Assembly: GCA_002437435.1 (NCBI GenBank)
Contig: DJPV01000024.1
Location: forward strand, 15,088 to 32,903
DNA length: 17,816 nucleotides
Reading direction: 5' to 3'
From: Lachnospiraceae bacterium UBA6403
GTDB lineage: Bacteria > Bacillota > Clostridia > Lachnospirales > Lachnospiraceae
Both the position numbers and the translations under genes were made by a program. The notes beneath the pieces are model-generated. The model was not told where the DNA came from. It saw nothing but the letters and a program-made list of their open reading frames with translations, and ran no database searches. Below, piece by piece: positions 1 to 6,619 of this stretch. Position 1 is the stretch's first letter. The number at the start of each line of letters is the position of its first letter.

Positions 1-1
1 A

Positions 2-73
2 TGCGGAGCATCCGACAAACCGGTAGCATGTGGAACAGCATGTGGAGCGTCTGACAAGCCAGAGCAGAAATAA
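2..73 (+). CDS. C-terminal end of an ACGX-repeat precursor peptide (partial)
   Basis: The frame beginning at base 2 reads CGASDKPVACGTACGASDKP followed by EQK and a TAA stop at 71-73; the 5' end lies outside the window. It contains three CG-X units, two written in full as ACGT and ACGA, with a DKP spacer after two of them. This agrees with the ACGX-repeat peptides known to sit beside a dedicated radical SAM/SPASM enzyme, where the Cys-containing repeats are the presumed modification sites. The stop lies 28 bases before the preferred start of the radical SAM gene. The two CGASDKP copies differ at four bases, all third codon positions, which argues that the peptide is translated. Leader and length cannot be judged. 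I am fairly sure of the reading frame and of the RiPP role; the modification itself is unknown. Confidence 0.82.
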   Translation, partial: CGASDKPVACGTACGASDKPEQK

Positions 74-101
74 GATGAAGAAATAAGGAGGCATGGACAG
101 G

Positions 102-1163
102 ATGAGTCAGTATTTTGCATTTCAATGGCATATCACAGATGAGTGTGATCAGCGGTGTAAGCACTGTTATATATTTTCAGGGGCAGGATGTAAGGAATTA
201 AAGAGCATGACCTGGGAGCAGATGCAGGAGGTTGTGGCAAACTGTGAAGATTTCTGTAAGGTCTATCACAGAGTACCGTACTTCTATATTACTGGCGGCG
301 ATCCTATCCTGCATCCTGATTTCTGGAAATTGATGGTTCTGTTAAAGAGCAAAAATATTCCATTTACGATCATGGGAAATCCATTCCATCTGAACGATGA
401 GATCTGTAAAATGTTAGCCGTTTGCGGCTGTGAAAAATACCAGATGTCGTTAGATGGAATGAGAGAGACCCATGACTGGTTTCGGAAACTGGGCAGCTTC
501 GATCTGACGCTGGAAAAAGTCGGCTGTCTGAATCGGGCAGGAATTCGGAGCATTATCATGAGTACGGTTTCAAAGACAAATATGCATGAGATACCGGATA
601 TTATCGATGCAGTTGTTCAGGCTGGCGTGGATGTGTATGCATTTTCAAGATATGTACCGACCGGTGGCGAGGTCGATACCAGCATGACACCGGAGGAATA
701 CCGGGAGCTTTTGTCTGTCTGTGATGCGAAGTATAAGGCATATGAAGCGGCAGGCTGCAAGACGTATTTTAACAAAAAGGATCATCTGTGGACGTTATAT
801 GAGTATGAGACAGGAGCATTTACGCTGCCGGAAAATGTGCAGGCAGGCATGATCTATGCGGGTTGTAATTGCGGTAACTGTCATATCACGATTTCGTCAA
901 ATGGTGATGTGATGGCATGCAGGCGTGTTATGGATAGTAAGGTGGCAAATGTATTTGAGGACCGGCTGGCAGATGTGTGGATCTGTCAGATGGAGAAATA
1001 CAGAGATTATGAGAAATTCAGCAAATGCAGCAAGTGTGAATTAAAGGCATGGTGCAGAGGATGCCCGGCTGTTGCAAATGGAACGACCGGCAGCTTTTAC
1101 GGAGCAGATCCTCAGTGCTGGAAAACGAAGAATGATGTAACAGGGGAAGCACTGACCTGTTAG
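102..1163 (+). CDS. Radical SAM/SPASM peptide maturase, ACGX-system type
   Basis: This 353-residue protein is a radical SAM enzyme that probably modifies the repeat peptide encoded just upstream. The N-terminus carries the SAM cluster motif CDQRCKHC (C15, C19, C22), followed by GGDP at 65-68, the usual SAM-binding GGE-like position. The last third is a Cys-rich SPASM region with C255, C257, C260, C273, C309, C312, C318, C321 and C339, enough for two auxiliary iron-sulfur clusters as in peptide maturases. The ATG at 93 would lie one base from the AGGAGG at 86-91, so the ATG at 102 (MSQYFAF, ten bases from the site) is preferred. The overall form FQWHIT-CDQRCKHCY and the ACGX peptide next door support the ACGX-system assignment. 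The bond it forms, for example a thioether, is inference. Confidence 0.88.
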   Translation: MSQYFAFQWHITDECDQRCKHCYIFSGAGCKELKSMTWEQMQEVVANCEDFCKVYHRVPYFYITGGDPILHPDFWKLMVLLKSKNIPFTIMGNPFHLNDEICKMLAVCGCEKYQMSLDGMRETHDWFRKLGSFDLTLEKVGCLNRAGIRSIIMSTVSKTNMHEIPDIIDAVVQAGVDVYAFSRYVPTGGEVDTSMTPEEYRELLSVCDAKYKAYEAAGCKTYFNKKDHLWTLYEYETGAFTLPENVQAGMIYAGCNCGNCHITISSNGDVMACRRVMDSKVANVFEDRLADVWICQMEKYRDYEKFSKCSKCELKAWCRGCPAVANGTTGSFYGADPQCWKTKNDVTGEALTC

Positions 1164-1259
1164 CAGGTGGCATCCCGGAAGAAGAAAGAGACAATTTAGA
1201 GGCAAGACTCTAACAGGATGTTAATTCCTGCAACTTATATATTAGAAGGAGAAAAAGAG

Positions 1260-1871
1260 ATGGATCTGGCAACGTGTTTAAAGAAGATGGAATTAGTGGG
1301 TGTTCTTGCATTTGCAACAGTGGATAAGGATGGTGCGCCACAGATACGAAATATCAGTGCAATCCATTATGAACCGGATGCCCTGTATTTTTATACGGCA
1401 AGAGGAAAGAATTTCTGTCAGGAGCTTCTGGAAGATGGACGGGTTCAGATTCTTTGCTATACGAAGTATAAAGAGATGATACGTTTGTCGGGAAAGGCAT
1501 ATGTGGTGCGCGAGGAAGAACAGGAGAAATGGCGTGAGATTATATTTGAGGAGCAGCCTTATCTGGCAAATGTCTACCCGGGTGATACCAGAAGTATCGG
1601 AATTATATTCTGTATCGATCAGGGTGAAGTAGAATATTTTAATCTGGGTGTGAATCCGATATTTCGTGAGACATACAGCCTTGGAAATGCTATAATTCGG
1701 GAAAAGGGATATGTGATAACAGATGCCTGCATCGGCTGTGGTAAGTGCGAAAAGATTTGTCCCCAGAGGTGTATCGAAAGAGGAACACCATATAAGATCA
1801 ATCAGCAGCATTGTCTGCATTGTGGAAATTGTTATGAGAACTGCCCTGTTCAGGCAATCATGCGAAAGTGA
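1260..1871 (+). CDS. FMN split-barrel protein fused to a 2[4Fe-4S] ferredoxin domain
   Basis: The 203-residue protein has two parts. Residues 1 to about 130 resemble the pyridoxamine 5'-phosphate oxidase-like flavin-binding split barrel (LVGVLAFATVDKDGAPQIRN near the start, then SGKAYVV). Residues 150-203 form a bacterial ferredoxin with two complete cluster motifs, C157/C160/C163/C167 and C185/C188/C191/C195. An upstream in-frame ATG at 1218 would add 14 residues, but the ATG at 1260 has AAGGAG at 1246-1251, eight bases away, and is preferred. It lies 96 bases after the radical SAM gene on the same strand. A fused flavin and iron-sulfur module could feed electrons to the radical SAM enzyme or reduce the peptide, but that partnership is inference from position. 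Fusions of this type also occur as stand-alone nitroreductase-like redox proteins. Confidence 0.82.
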   Translation: MDLATCLKKMELVGVLAFATVDKDGAPQIRNISAIHYEPDALYFYTARGKNFCQELLEDGRVQILCYTKYKEMIRLSGKAYVVREEEQEKWREIIFEEQPYLANVYPGDTRSIGIIFCIDQGEVEYFNLGVNPIFRETYSLGNAIIREKGYVITDACIGCGKCEKICPQRCIERGTPYKINQQHCLHCGNCYENCPVQAIMRK

Positions 1872-1956
1872 CAGGGGATAAAATAAAAGAATAGAAGAAT
1901 AAAAACTGATAGTGATAACTAAATGATAGATAAAATTAACTGACAGAAATAATGAA

Positions 1957-2937
1957 ATGGATATACAGACAGAAACAGAGAATCAGATTATGAAAAAGAT
2001 TAAGTATAGAAATGATAAAATAACATTTGAAACATTTTTGTCCGGGACACCTGCCAGAGATTATGTGTTCCAGAAGACGCCATATGAGGAACAGATCCGT
2101 CTGGCTTCCCAGATGCTACAGGATGCAGAATACGTTCTGGTTGGAGCAGGTGCGGGAATGAGTGCAGCCGCAGGCGCGCAGTATGGCGGAACATTTTTTG
2201 AGGAGAATTTCGGAGAGTTCCAGAAGAAATATGGAAAAGGACCATATATGCAGGATATGTATTCTGCAGGCTTTTATCCGTACCCGGATGAAGAAAGTTA
2301 CTGGGGATACTGGTCGAAGCAGGCGATCCTTGGCGGTATCGATCTGGATGTGACGCCGCTTCATAAGACACTGTTAAGTATGCTTTCGGGGAAGAAGATA
2401 TTTGTCTTAAGCACAAATGCAGATGGTCAGTTTGTAAAGGCGGGGCTGCCGGAGAATCGGATCTTCTGTACACAGGGAGATTATTTCCATATTCAGTGCG
2501 GAAAAGGCTGTCATGATAAACTTTACGATGCGGTAGATATGTTCCGACAGATGGATCAGGCACGGCGGGATTGCAGGATACCGACATATATGGTTCCGAA
2601 ATGTCCGGTGTGCGGCGGGGCTATGGACATAAATCTGCGGAAGGATCAGCATTTCGTTCAGGATGCGGCATGGTATGAGGCAGAGCAGAGATTTGGAGAT
2701 TTCCTGTCTGAGGCAGAGAAGGGCAGACTGGTACTGTTAGAGGTAGGCGTAGGATTTAACACACCAATGATAATAAGATTTCCATTTGAAAAACTGGTCA
2801 GAGAGAATAAAAATATCTCGATGATCCGCCTGAATCTTAATGAAGCAGTTGTGCCGGAGAGCCTTGGTGACCGCGCGGTCGGAATCAATGCAGATATGAA
2901 AGAGAGCATTACGGATATGGAAGGAAGCAGAAATTGA
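1957..2937 (+). CDS. SirTM-like sirtuin (macrodomain-linked SIR2 family)
   Basis: This SIR2-fold protein (326 residues from this start) probably transfers ADP-ribose from NAD to a protein rather than deacetylating. The NAD-binding GAGAGMS is at residues 63-69. The usual TQN-D-LH segment is STNADGQF (152-159), and the usual catalytic HG appears as QG at 173-174. Loss of that His is characteristic of the macrodomain-linked SirTM class described in Staphylococcus and Streptococcus. The structural zinc ligands are present (C181, C185, C216, C219). The gene for a zinc-type macrodomain overlaps its stop by one base, as expected for that class. The start is uncertain: neither 1957 nor the ATG at 1990 (MKKIKYRN) has a good ribosome binding site. 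The lipoylated carrier protein and ligase usually linked to this class are absent from the window, so the target is unknown. Confidence 0.85.
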   Translation: MDIQTETENQIMKKIKYRNDKITFETFLSGTPARDYVFQKTPYEEQIRLASQMLQDAEYVLVGAGAGMSAAAGAQYGGTFFEENFGEFQKKYGKGPYMQDMYSAGFYPYPDEESYWGYWSKQAILGGIDLDVTPLHKTLLSMLSGKKIFVLSTNADGQFVKAGLPENRIFCTQGDYFHIQCGKGCHDKLYDAVDMFRQMDQARRDCRIPTYMVPKCPVCGGAMDINLRKDQHFVQDAAWYEAEQRFGDFLSEAEKGRLVLLEVGVGFNTPMIIRFPFEKLVRENKNISMIRLNLNEAVVPESLGDRAVGINADMKESITDMEGSRN

Positions 2938-3722
2938 TGAATCACGAGGAACAGAGACAATGGCTGATCCAGAAGTTGCTGGATGAAGATGCATATTATA
3001 AGAATTACAGGATTCCGGAGGATGAACAGGAGCAGAAGGATCTTCTGCGCTCCCTGATGAATGTACGGATGCCGAAGAAGATCAGTCAGGAATTTTTAAG
3101 GATTCAGGACGAATATCTGACAGAGGAAAATGAAAAGGCAGGAGTTACAGAGCTGGCAGACTTGTCTCCGACAAAATCAGATGACCGGATCTATCTCTGG
3201 CAGGGAGATATAACAGCACTAAAGGTGGATGCGATCGTAAATGCTGCAAACAGCCAGATGTGCGGCTGCTTCCGTCCGATGCATAATTGCGTGGACAATA
3301 TCATTCACTCAAAGGCAGGAATAGAACTCAGGCTGCGCTGTAACGATATCATGCAGGCGCAGGGACATGAGGAGCCGACCGGACAGGCTAAGATCACACC
3401 GGCATTTAACCTTCCATGCAAATATGTACTTCATACAGTAGGCCCGATCGTGCAGGGACGGCTGCGGAAGGAACACGAGGCATTGCTGACATCCTGCTAT
3501 CGTTCCTGTCTGGAGCTTGCAGAAGAAAATGGAGTATCAAGTATTGCCTTTTGCTGTATCTCGACAGGTGTATTCATGTTCCCAAATAAGCGGGCGGCAG
3601 AGATCGCAGTGGAAACCATGCAGAAGTATCTGGAAGAAACAGGAAGCCGGATGCAGGTGGTATTTAACGTGTTCAAGGATGAGGATCTTCATATATACAA
3701 AAAAATTCTTGACTTGGAGTAA
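2937..3722 (+). CDS. Zinc-type macrodomain protein, probable protein ADP-ribose hydrolase
   Basis: The 261-residue protein has a helical N-terminal extension of about 80 residues and then a macrodomain. GDIT is at 90-93 and VNAAN at 101-105, followed by the zinc-macro signature C111-x4-H116-x-C118 with CVDNIIH after it, and CISTGVFMFP at 207-216, the ADP-ribose-binding glycine loop. Proteins of this kind remove ADP-ribose attached by the linked sirtuin. The ATG at 2937 overlaps the sirtuin TGA (TGATG), so the two are translationally coupled. A TTG one codon upstream (2934) is possible but unnecessary. An intrinsic terminator follows 19 bases after the stop. The family call is firm; hydrolase activity follows from the family. 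Confidence 0.9.
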   Translation: MNHEEQRQWLIQKLLDEDAYYKNYRIPEDEQEQKDLLRSLMNVRMPKKISQEFLRIQDEYLTEENEKAGVTELADLSPTKSDDRIYLWQGDITALKVDAIVNAANSQMCGCFRPMHNCVDNIIHSKAGIELRLRCNDIMQAQGHEEPTGQAKITPAFNLPCKYVLHTVGPIVQGRLRKEHEALLTSCYRSCLELAEENGVSSIAFCCISTGVFMFPNKRAAEIAVETMQKYLEETGSRMQVVFNVFKDEDLHIYKKILDLE

Positions 3723-3740
3723 GGTTCAAAGAGTATGATG

Positions 3741-3770
3741 GGAGTGTACGAAAAAGGTACGCTCCTTTTT
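3741..3770 (+). terminator. Intrinsic terminator after the sirtuin-macrodomain pair
   Basis: GGAGTGTAC (3741-3749) pairs with GTACGCTCC (3757-3765) with one G-U pair. The loop is seven bases and TTTTT follows directly. It ends the left block and separates it from the cupin gene. Confidence 0.9.
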
Positions 3771-3826
3771 AGTATATAAATACGGAAAACACCAGAGCAA
3801 GTTTAAGTAAGATGGAGAGTGATAGT

Positions 3827-4261
3827 ATGAAGACTACAAATAGAGAAGAATTTGAGAAGCAGAACGTATTTGGAACAGGAACAGCAAATACGGCATATGC
3901 ACAGTATTTTATCGGAGATTCCTTTTTGAATCCACTGACTGATGCTAAGACAGGATTATTTCTTGCAAATGTAACATTTGAGCCGGGATGCCGGAACAAC
4001 TGGCATATCCATCACGCAACAAAGGGCGGCGGACAGCTTCTGATCTGCACAGCCGGAGAGGGCTGGTATCAGGAAGAGGGAAAAGAAGCAGTCAGCCTTG
4101 TGCCGGGAACTGTAATTACGATTCCGGCAGAGGTAAAGCATTGGCATGGTGCGAAGAAGGATAGCTGGTTTTCCCATATCGCAGTAGAAGTACCGGGCGA
4201 GAATTGCAGCAATGAATGGTGCGAACCGGTCACAGATGAAGAATACGATAAGTTAGCATAG
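3827..4261 (+). CDS. Small cupin-domain protein
   Basis: A single-domain cupin of 144 residues. The metal-site segment NWHIHHATKGGGQ (58-70) supplies H60 and H62, with Gln70 near the place where many cupins have a Glu or Gln ligand. The second cupin box is PAEVKHWHGA (100-109), with H105 and H107. A GG-Q-LICTAGEGWYQ stretch between them forms the usual barrel turn. The ATG at 3812 has no ribosome binding site, whereas the ATG at 3827 has GGAG at 3814-3817, nine bases away, and is preferred. A CMD-family gene starts 16 bases after the stop, so the two are almost certainly co-transcribed; this pairing is frequent in bacteria. The substrate is not known. No sure promoter is visible in 3771-3826. 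Confidence 0.85.
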   Translation: MKTTNREEFEKQNVFGTGTANTAYAQYFIGDSFLNPLTDAKTGLFLANVTFEPGCRNNWHIHHATKGGGQLLICTAGEGWYQEEGKEAVSLVPGTVITIPAEVKHWHGAKKDSWFSHIAVEVPGENCSNEWCEPVTDEEYDKLA

Positions 4262-4277
4262 AAAAGGTGGATTAATC

Positions 4278-4610
4278 ATGGCAGTAAAGCAGACAGCAGG
4301 AAGAACACAGCTTGGAGAATTTGCTCCAAAGTTTGCAGAATTAAATGATGATGTATTATTTGGCGAGGTATGGAGCAGAGAAGACAAACTGTCCCTCAGA
4401 GACAGATCTCTTGTAACCGTAGTCGCACTGATGGCACAGGGACTTACCGATGAATCCTTCCGTTATCATCTGATGAGTGCAAAGGCAAATGGAATCACAC
4501 AGGAGGAAATTGCTGAGATCGTTACACATGCAGCATTTTACTGTGGATGGCCAAAGGCGTGGGCAGTATTCCGTATGGCAAAAGAAGTCTGGGCAGAAGA
4601 GGATAAGTAG
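4278..4610 (+). CDS. Carboxymuconolactone decarboxylase (CMD) family protein
   Basis: A 110-residue all-helical protein of the CMD/AhpD-like family. Recognisable family elements are the SLRDRSLVTVVALMAQG helix (39-55), a helix with H64 in the FRYHLMSAKANGIT segment, the E77/E78 pair, H84, and the YCGWPKAW turn (88-95). It has one Cys (C89) and no CxxC pair, so an AhpD-type peroxidase-reductase role is unlikely. It follows the cupin by 16 bases with AAGGTGG just before its start, and the two probably act together on a small carbonyl or lactone compound. That shared role is inference from their pairing. It is annotated by family only. Confidence 0.87.
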   Translation: MAVKQTAGRTQLGEFAPKFAELNDDVLFGEVWSREDKLSLRDRSLVTVVALMAQGLTDESFRYHLMSAKANGITQEEIAEIVTHAAFYCGWPKAWAVFRMAKEVWAEEDK

Positions 4611-4627
4611 GAGAAATGTGGCAGTTG

Positions 4628-4636
4628 TGGTATAAT
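4628..4636 (+). promoter_or_regulatory. Candidate extended -10 promoter
   Basis: TGGTATAAT is a perfect -10 box with the TGN extension, in the 67-base gap before the DUF3783-like gene. No good -35 lies at the expected distance, which is typical of extended -10 promoters. Transcription would start close to 4643. Confidence 0.55.
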
Positions 4637-4677
4637 GAGTATTGGTTTATCATAATAAAATACAAACAGGAGACAGC

Positions 4678-5115
4678 ATGGAAAAGTTAGTATTAATACA
4701 TGTAGATGACACCGAATACCACAAGATACAGAACATTGCGGGCCGGATGAGGATCACGGTAGACCGGATACCGGAAAAAATAGTGACAGCGAATTATAAG
4801 CTGGGCGAGCTTGTAAATGGAGTCTATAAAAAAGCGGTGGATACGATAGATGAAACTGACCGGAAGCAGGAAAATACTGTAAAGCATTCTTCAGAGACGG
4901 AGATGGCGGATGCACAGATAAAGAGCCGTGCGGACAGCCTGATCCTTTTATGTAATCTGAAAGAAAAGCGGCTGGACAAGATGTTGTTCGAACTTCGTCA
5001 TGGTGATGTGAAGATTATGTACAAAGCTATCCTGACACCAAGCAACCGGGACTGGACAGTTCCGATGCTGATGCAGGAGCTTCGCAGAGAACGATTTGCA
5101 ATGATGAGAAAGTAA
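4678..5115 (+). CDS. DUF3783-like protein
   Basis: A 145-residue protein. Its C-terminal half contains KRLDKMLFELRHGDVKI and then KAILTPSNRDWTVPMLMQEL, which I recognise as the DUF3783 domain common in Clostridia; no biochemical function is established. The N-terminal part (to about residue 45) is a compact segment with HVDDTEYHKIQNIAGRMRI, and a charged linker rich in Lys, Glu and Thr (about 50-80) separates the two. The start at 4678 has AGGAG at 4668-4672, five bases away; the in-frame ATG at 4642 has none and would lie at or upstream of the promoter's likely start site. The gene ends at a strong bidirectional terminator. It is probably a single-gene unit. Confidence 0.75.
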   Translation: MEKLVLIHVDDTEYHKIQNIAGRMRITVDRIPEKIVTANYKLGELVNGVYKKAVDTIDETDRKQENTVKHSSETEMADAQIKSRADSLILLCNLKEKRLDKMLFELRHGDVKIMYKAILTPSNRDWTVPMLMQELRRERFAMMRK

Positions 5116-5166
5116 AAAAATGATCGTGCAGGGATGAATTGGATTCTCCTGTACGATCATTTTTTT
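5114..5166. terminator. Bidirectional intrinsic terminator between convergent genes
   Basis: ATGATCGTGCAGG (5120-5132) pairs with CCTGTACGATCAT (5148-5160), 13 pairs with one G-U. A run of T follows on the plus strand (5161-5166) and a run of A precedes it (5114-5120), which gives a T tail on the minus strand. It serves both the DUF3783-like gene and aguA. Confidence 0.9.
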
Positions 5167-5209
5167 ATAGTACGGTTCTTACACATACAGATAAAGCTTC
5201 ATGCTTTAC

Positions 5210-6307
5210 TTATGCTTTTGGCTGCTGCTGGGTGATACAGTGGATATTGCCGCCGCCGTAAGCGATTTCTTCGGTACGGACACCGACAACCTTACGTTCC
5301 GGGAACATGGATTGTACCTGACGGATGGCAAGAGCGTCATTTTCATCACCGTACTGTGGCAGGATGATGCCTCCATTTACGATCAGGAAATTCAGATAAG
5401 AGGCGATCGCAAGGTCACCGTTTTTTCTTGGTGTGCTTCCGGGAACTGTATCGACTGTTTCCATGCCTTTCAGATAAACCGGAGCTTTGGTTGTGCAGAG
5501 CTTATGAACAATCAGCTTCCTGCCTTTGGCATCTACGGTATTTGACAGGGTGTGATAAGCTGCCTGTGCTTCTTTATAGAATGGGTCGTCCGGGTCATCC
5601 GTATAGATGCAGGCTGCTTCGCCGGGACGGACGAAGCAGGCAACATCATCGATATGTCCATTTGTCTCATCCGGGTCGATGCCGTCCTTGATCCAGATGA
5701 TCGTATCGACATTCAGATAATCTTTTAGCTTCTGCTCGATCTGAGCTTTTGTGAGATTTGGATTCCTGCCCTTTGACAGCAGACACATTTCGGTGGTGAT
5801 CAGTGTACCTTCCCCATCGACATGAAAAGAGCCGCCCTCTAATACGAAATCATCGGTTCGGTAAGAATCAATCTGTTCCAGTTCGCAGATCTTGGATGCG
5901 ATCTGATCGTCCTTATCCCATGGGAAATACAATCCGTCGACCAGTCCGCCCCAGGCATTGAAGGTCCAGTCACAGGCGCGTGTTTCGCCTTTATCATTTA
6001 TCAGAAAAGACGGTCCCATATCTCTGCACCATGCGTCATTGCTGCTCATTTCAACGATCCGTACACTGTCGGGCAGCATGGCTTTGGCATGCTCGTATTG
6101 TGCTACAGATACACACATCGTAACAGGTTCGAATTCTGAGATCGCAGCAGCTACATTTGCAAATGTTTTCTGTGCCGGTTTCGCACCGTCTCTCCAGTTG
6201 TCAGTTCGTTCCGGCCAGATCATAAAGATCTGCTTCTGTTCTTCAAATTCTCCCGGCATACGGAAGCCGTCAGCCTTTGGGGTAGAGTTTATAATACGTT
6301 TTGCCAT
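5210..6307 (-). CDS. aguA: Agmatine deiminase
   Basis: A full-length 365-residue agmatine deiminase, which converts agmatine to N-carbamoylputrescine and ammonia. The guanidine-modifying active site is complete: D96 in CRDMGP, E157 in FVLEGGS, H218 and D220 in NGHIDDVACF, and the nucleophile C357 in GGGNIHC near the C-terminus. The numbering matches my memory of the Enterococcus enzyme. On the minus strand AGGAGG (complement of 6315-6320) lies seven bases before the ATG. No putrescine carbamoyltransferase, carbamate kinase or agmatine antiporter gene is next to it, so this copy stands alone and more likely serves polyamine synthesis than the catabolic agmatine pathway; that is inference. Its leader holds two hairpins, one terminator-like. 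Confidence 0.95.
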   Translation of the reverse strand: MAKRIINSTPKADGFRMPGEFEEQKQIFMIWPERTDNWRDGAKPAQKTFANVAAAISEFEPVTMCVSVAQYEHAKAMLPDSVRIVEMSSNDAWCRDMGPSFLINDKGETRACDWTFNAWGGLVDGLYFPWDKDDQIASKICELEQIDSYRTDDFVLEGGSFHVDGEGTLITTEMCLLSKGRNPNLTKAQIEQKLKDYLNVDTIIWIKDGIDPDETNGHIDDVACFVRPGEAACIYTDDPDDPFYKEAQAAYHTLSNTVDAKGRKLIVHKLCTTKAPVYLKGMETVDTVPGSTPRKNGDLAIASYLNFLIVNGGIILPQYGDENDALAIRQVQSMFPERKVVGVRTEEIAYGGGNIHCITQQQPKA

Positions 6308-6351
6308 TCCTGTATCCTCCTATCGCAAATAAAATTCACATATCGTACTTG

Positions 6352-6380
6352 AAAATCGCCTCCTGCAGGCAGGTGATTTT
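6352..6380 (-). promoter_or_regulatory. Hairpin in the aguA leader
   Basis: An imperfect 29-base inverted repeat: AAAATC and GATTTT form the outer stem, CCT and AGG the inner stem, around CCTGCAGG. It sits 32 bases upstream of the aguA ribosome binding site. It could be part of leader folding, or an alternative partner of the upstream terminator-like hairpin. I do not match it to a known riboswitch. Confidence 0.4.
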
Positions 6381-6394
6381 TCAGCCTTACATTT

Positions 6395-6435
6395 GATAAA
6401 ACAAAACGGAGCAACTCAATCCTTGAATTGCTCCG
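6395..6435 (-). terminator. Terminator-like hairpin in the aguA leader (minus strand)
   Basis: Bases 6407-6435 form a 12-pair stem with one mismatch and a three-base loop; CGGAGCAA pairs with TTGCTCCG. Read on the minus strand it is followed by TTTTGTTTTATC, a good terminator tail, while the plus strand has no such tail. No gene lies upstream on the minus strand for it to end, and aguA starts about 90 bases downstream, so premature termination of the aguA transcript is the likely role. Confidence 0.65.
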
Positions 6436-6463
6436 TTGCATGTGTCTGTATTTATTTCTTATT

Positions 6464-6492
6464 ACGATAGCACAGAGGAAAATAGAAATCAA
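6464..6492 (-). promoter_or_regulatory. Candidate aguA promoter
   Basis: On the minus strand TTGATT (complement of 6487-6492) and TATCGT (complement of 6464-6469) are separated by 17 bases. Each matches consensus at four of six positions. Transcription would begin near 6457 and run into the hairpin at 6407-6435. Confidence 0.35.
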
Positions 6493-6541
6493 GTTTATCT
6501 CATTGTGCGTGGGGCATAAAAAAATTGAGCAGTCAGGACAA

Positions 6542-6570
6542 TTGTATAAGAAAGGGGGAGTGACTATACT
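6542..6570 (+). promoter_or_regulatory. Candidate promoter of the hydrolase operon
   Basis: TTGTAT (6542-6547) and TATACT (6565-6570) are separated by 17 bases. The outer bases GTATA and TATAC form a short inverted repeat, and the spacer is G-rich (AAGGGGGAGTG). It is placed about 45 bases before the ribosome binding site of the CocE-family gene. Confidence 0.5.
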
Positions 6571-6619
6571 TTGTATCATCCGAAAACTATAGGCAGGGAA
6601 AGCAGAGAGGAGGATGCTT

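Noticed and set aside
93..101. ATG at 93 as start of the radical SAM gene
   Set aside because: It lies one base from the AGGAGG at 86-91, too close for initiation; the ATG at 102 is better placed. The same reasoning moved starts at 6614, 13451, 3812, 4642 and 1218.
1293..1820. 175-codon open frame on the minus strand
   Set aside because: It is antisense to the flavin-ferredoxin gene, has no ribosome binding site and no recognisable domain; a shadow frame.
2000..2587. 195-codon open frame on the minus strand
   Set aside because: It is antisense to the sirtuin gene, with a composition typical of a shadow and no family resemblance.
5958..6332. 124-codon open frame on the plus strand
   Set aside because: Antisense to aguA, whose active-site residues are fully conserved; a shadow.
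6308..6460. Guanidine (ykkC or mini-ykkC) riboswitch before aguA
   Set aside because: The substrate class made it tempting, but I see no ACGR loops or ykkC core sequence in the hairpins.
6542..6570. MerR-type operator within the hydrolase promoter
   Set aside because: The G-rich spacer half AGGGGGAGTG recalls MerR sites, but the spacer is 17 rather than 19-20 bases and the matching left half is absent.
6289..6579. 96-codon open frame on the minus strand upstream of aguA
   Set aside because: It covers the aguA leader hairpins and overlaps the aguA start out of frame; no ribosome binding site and no family features.
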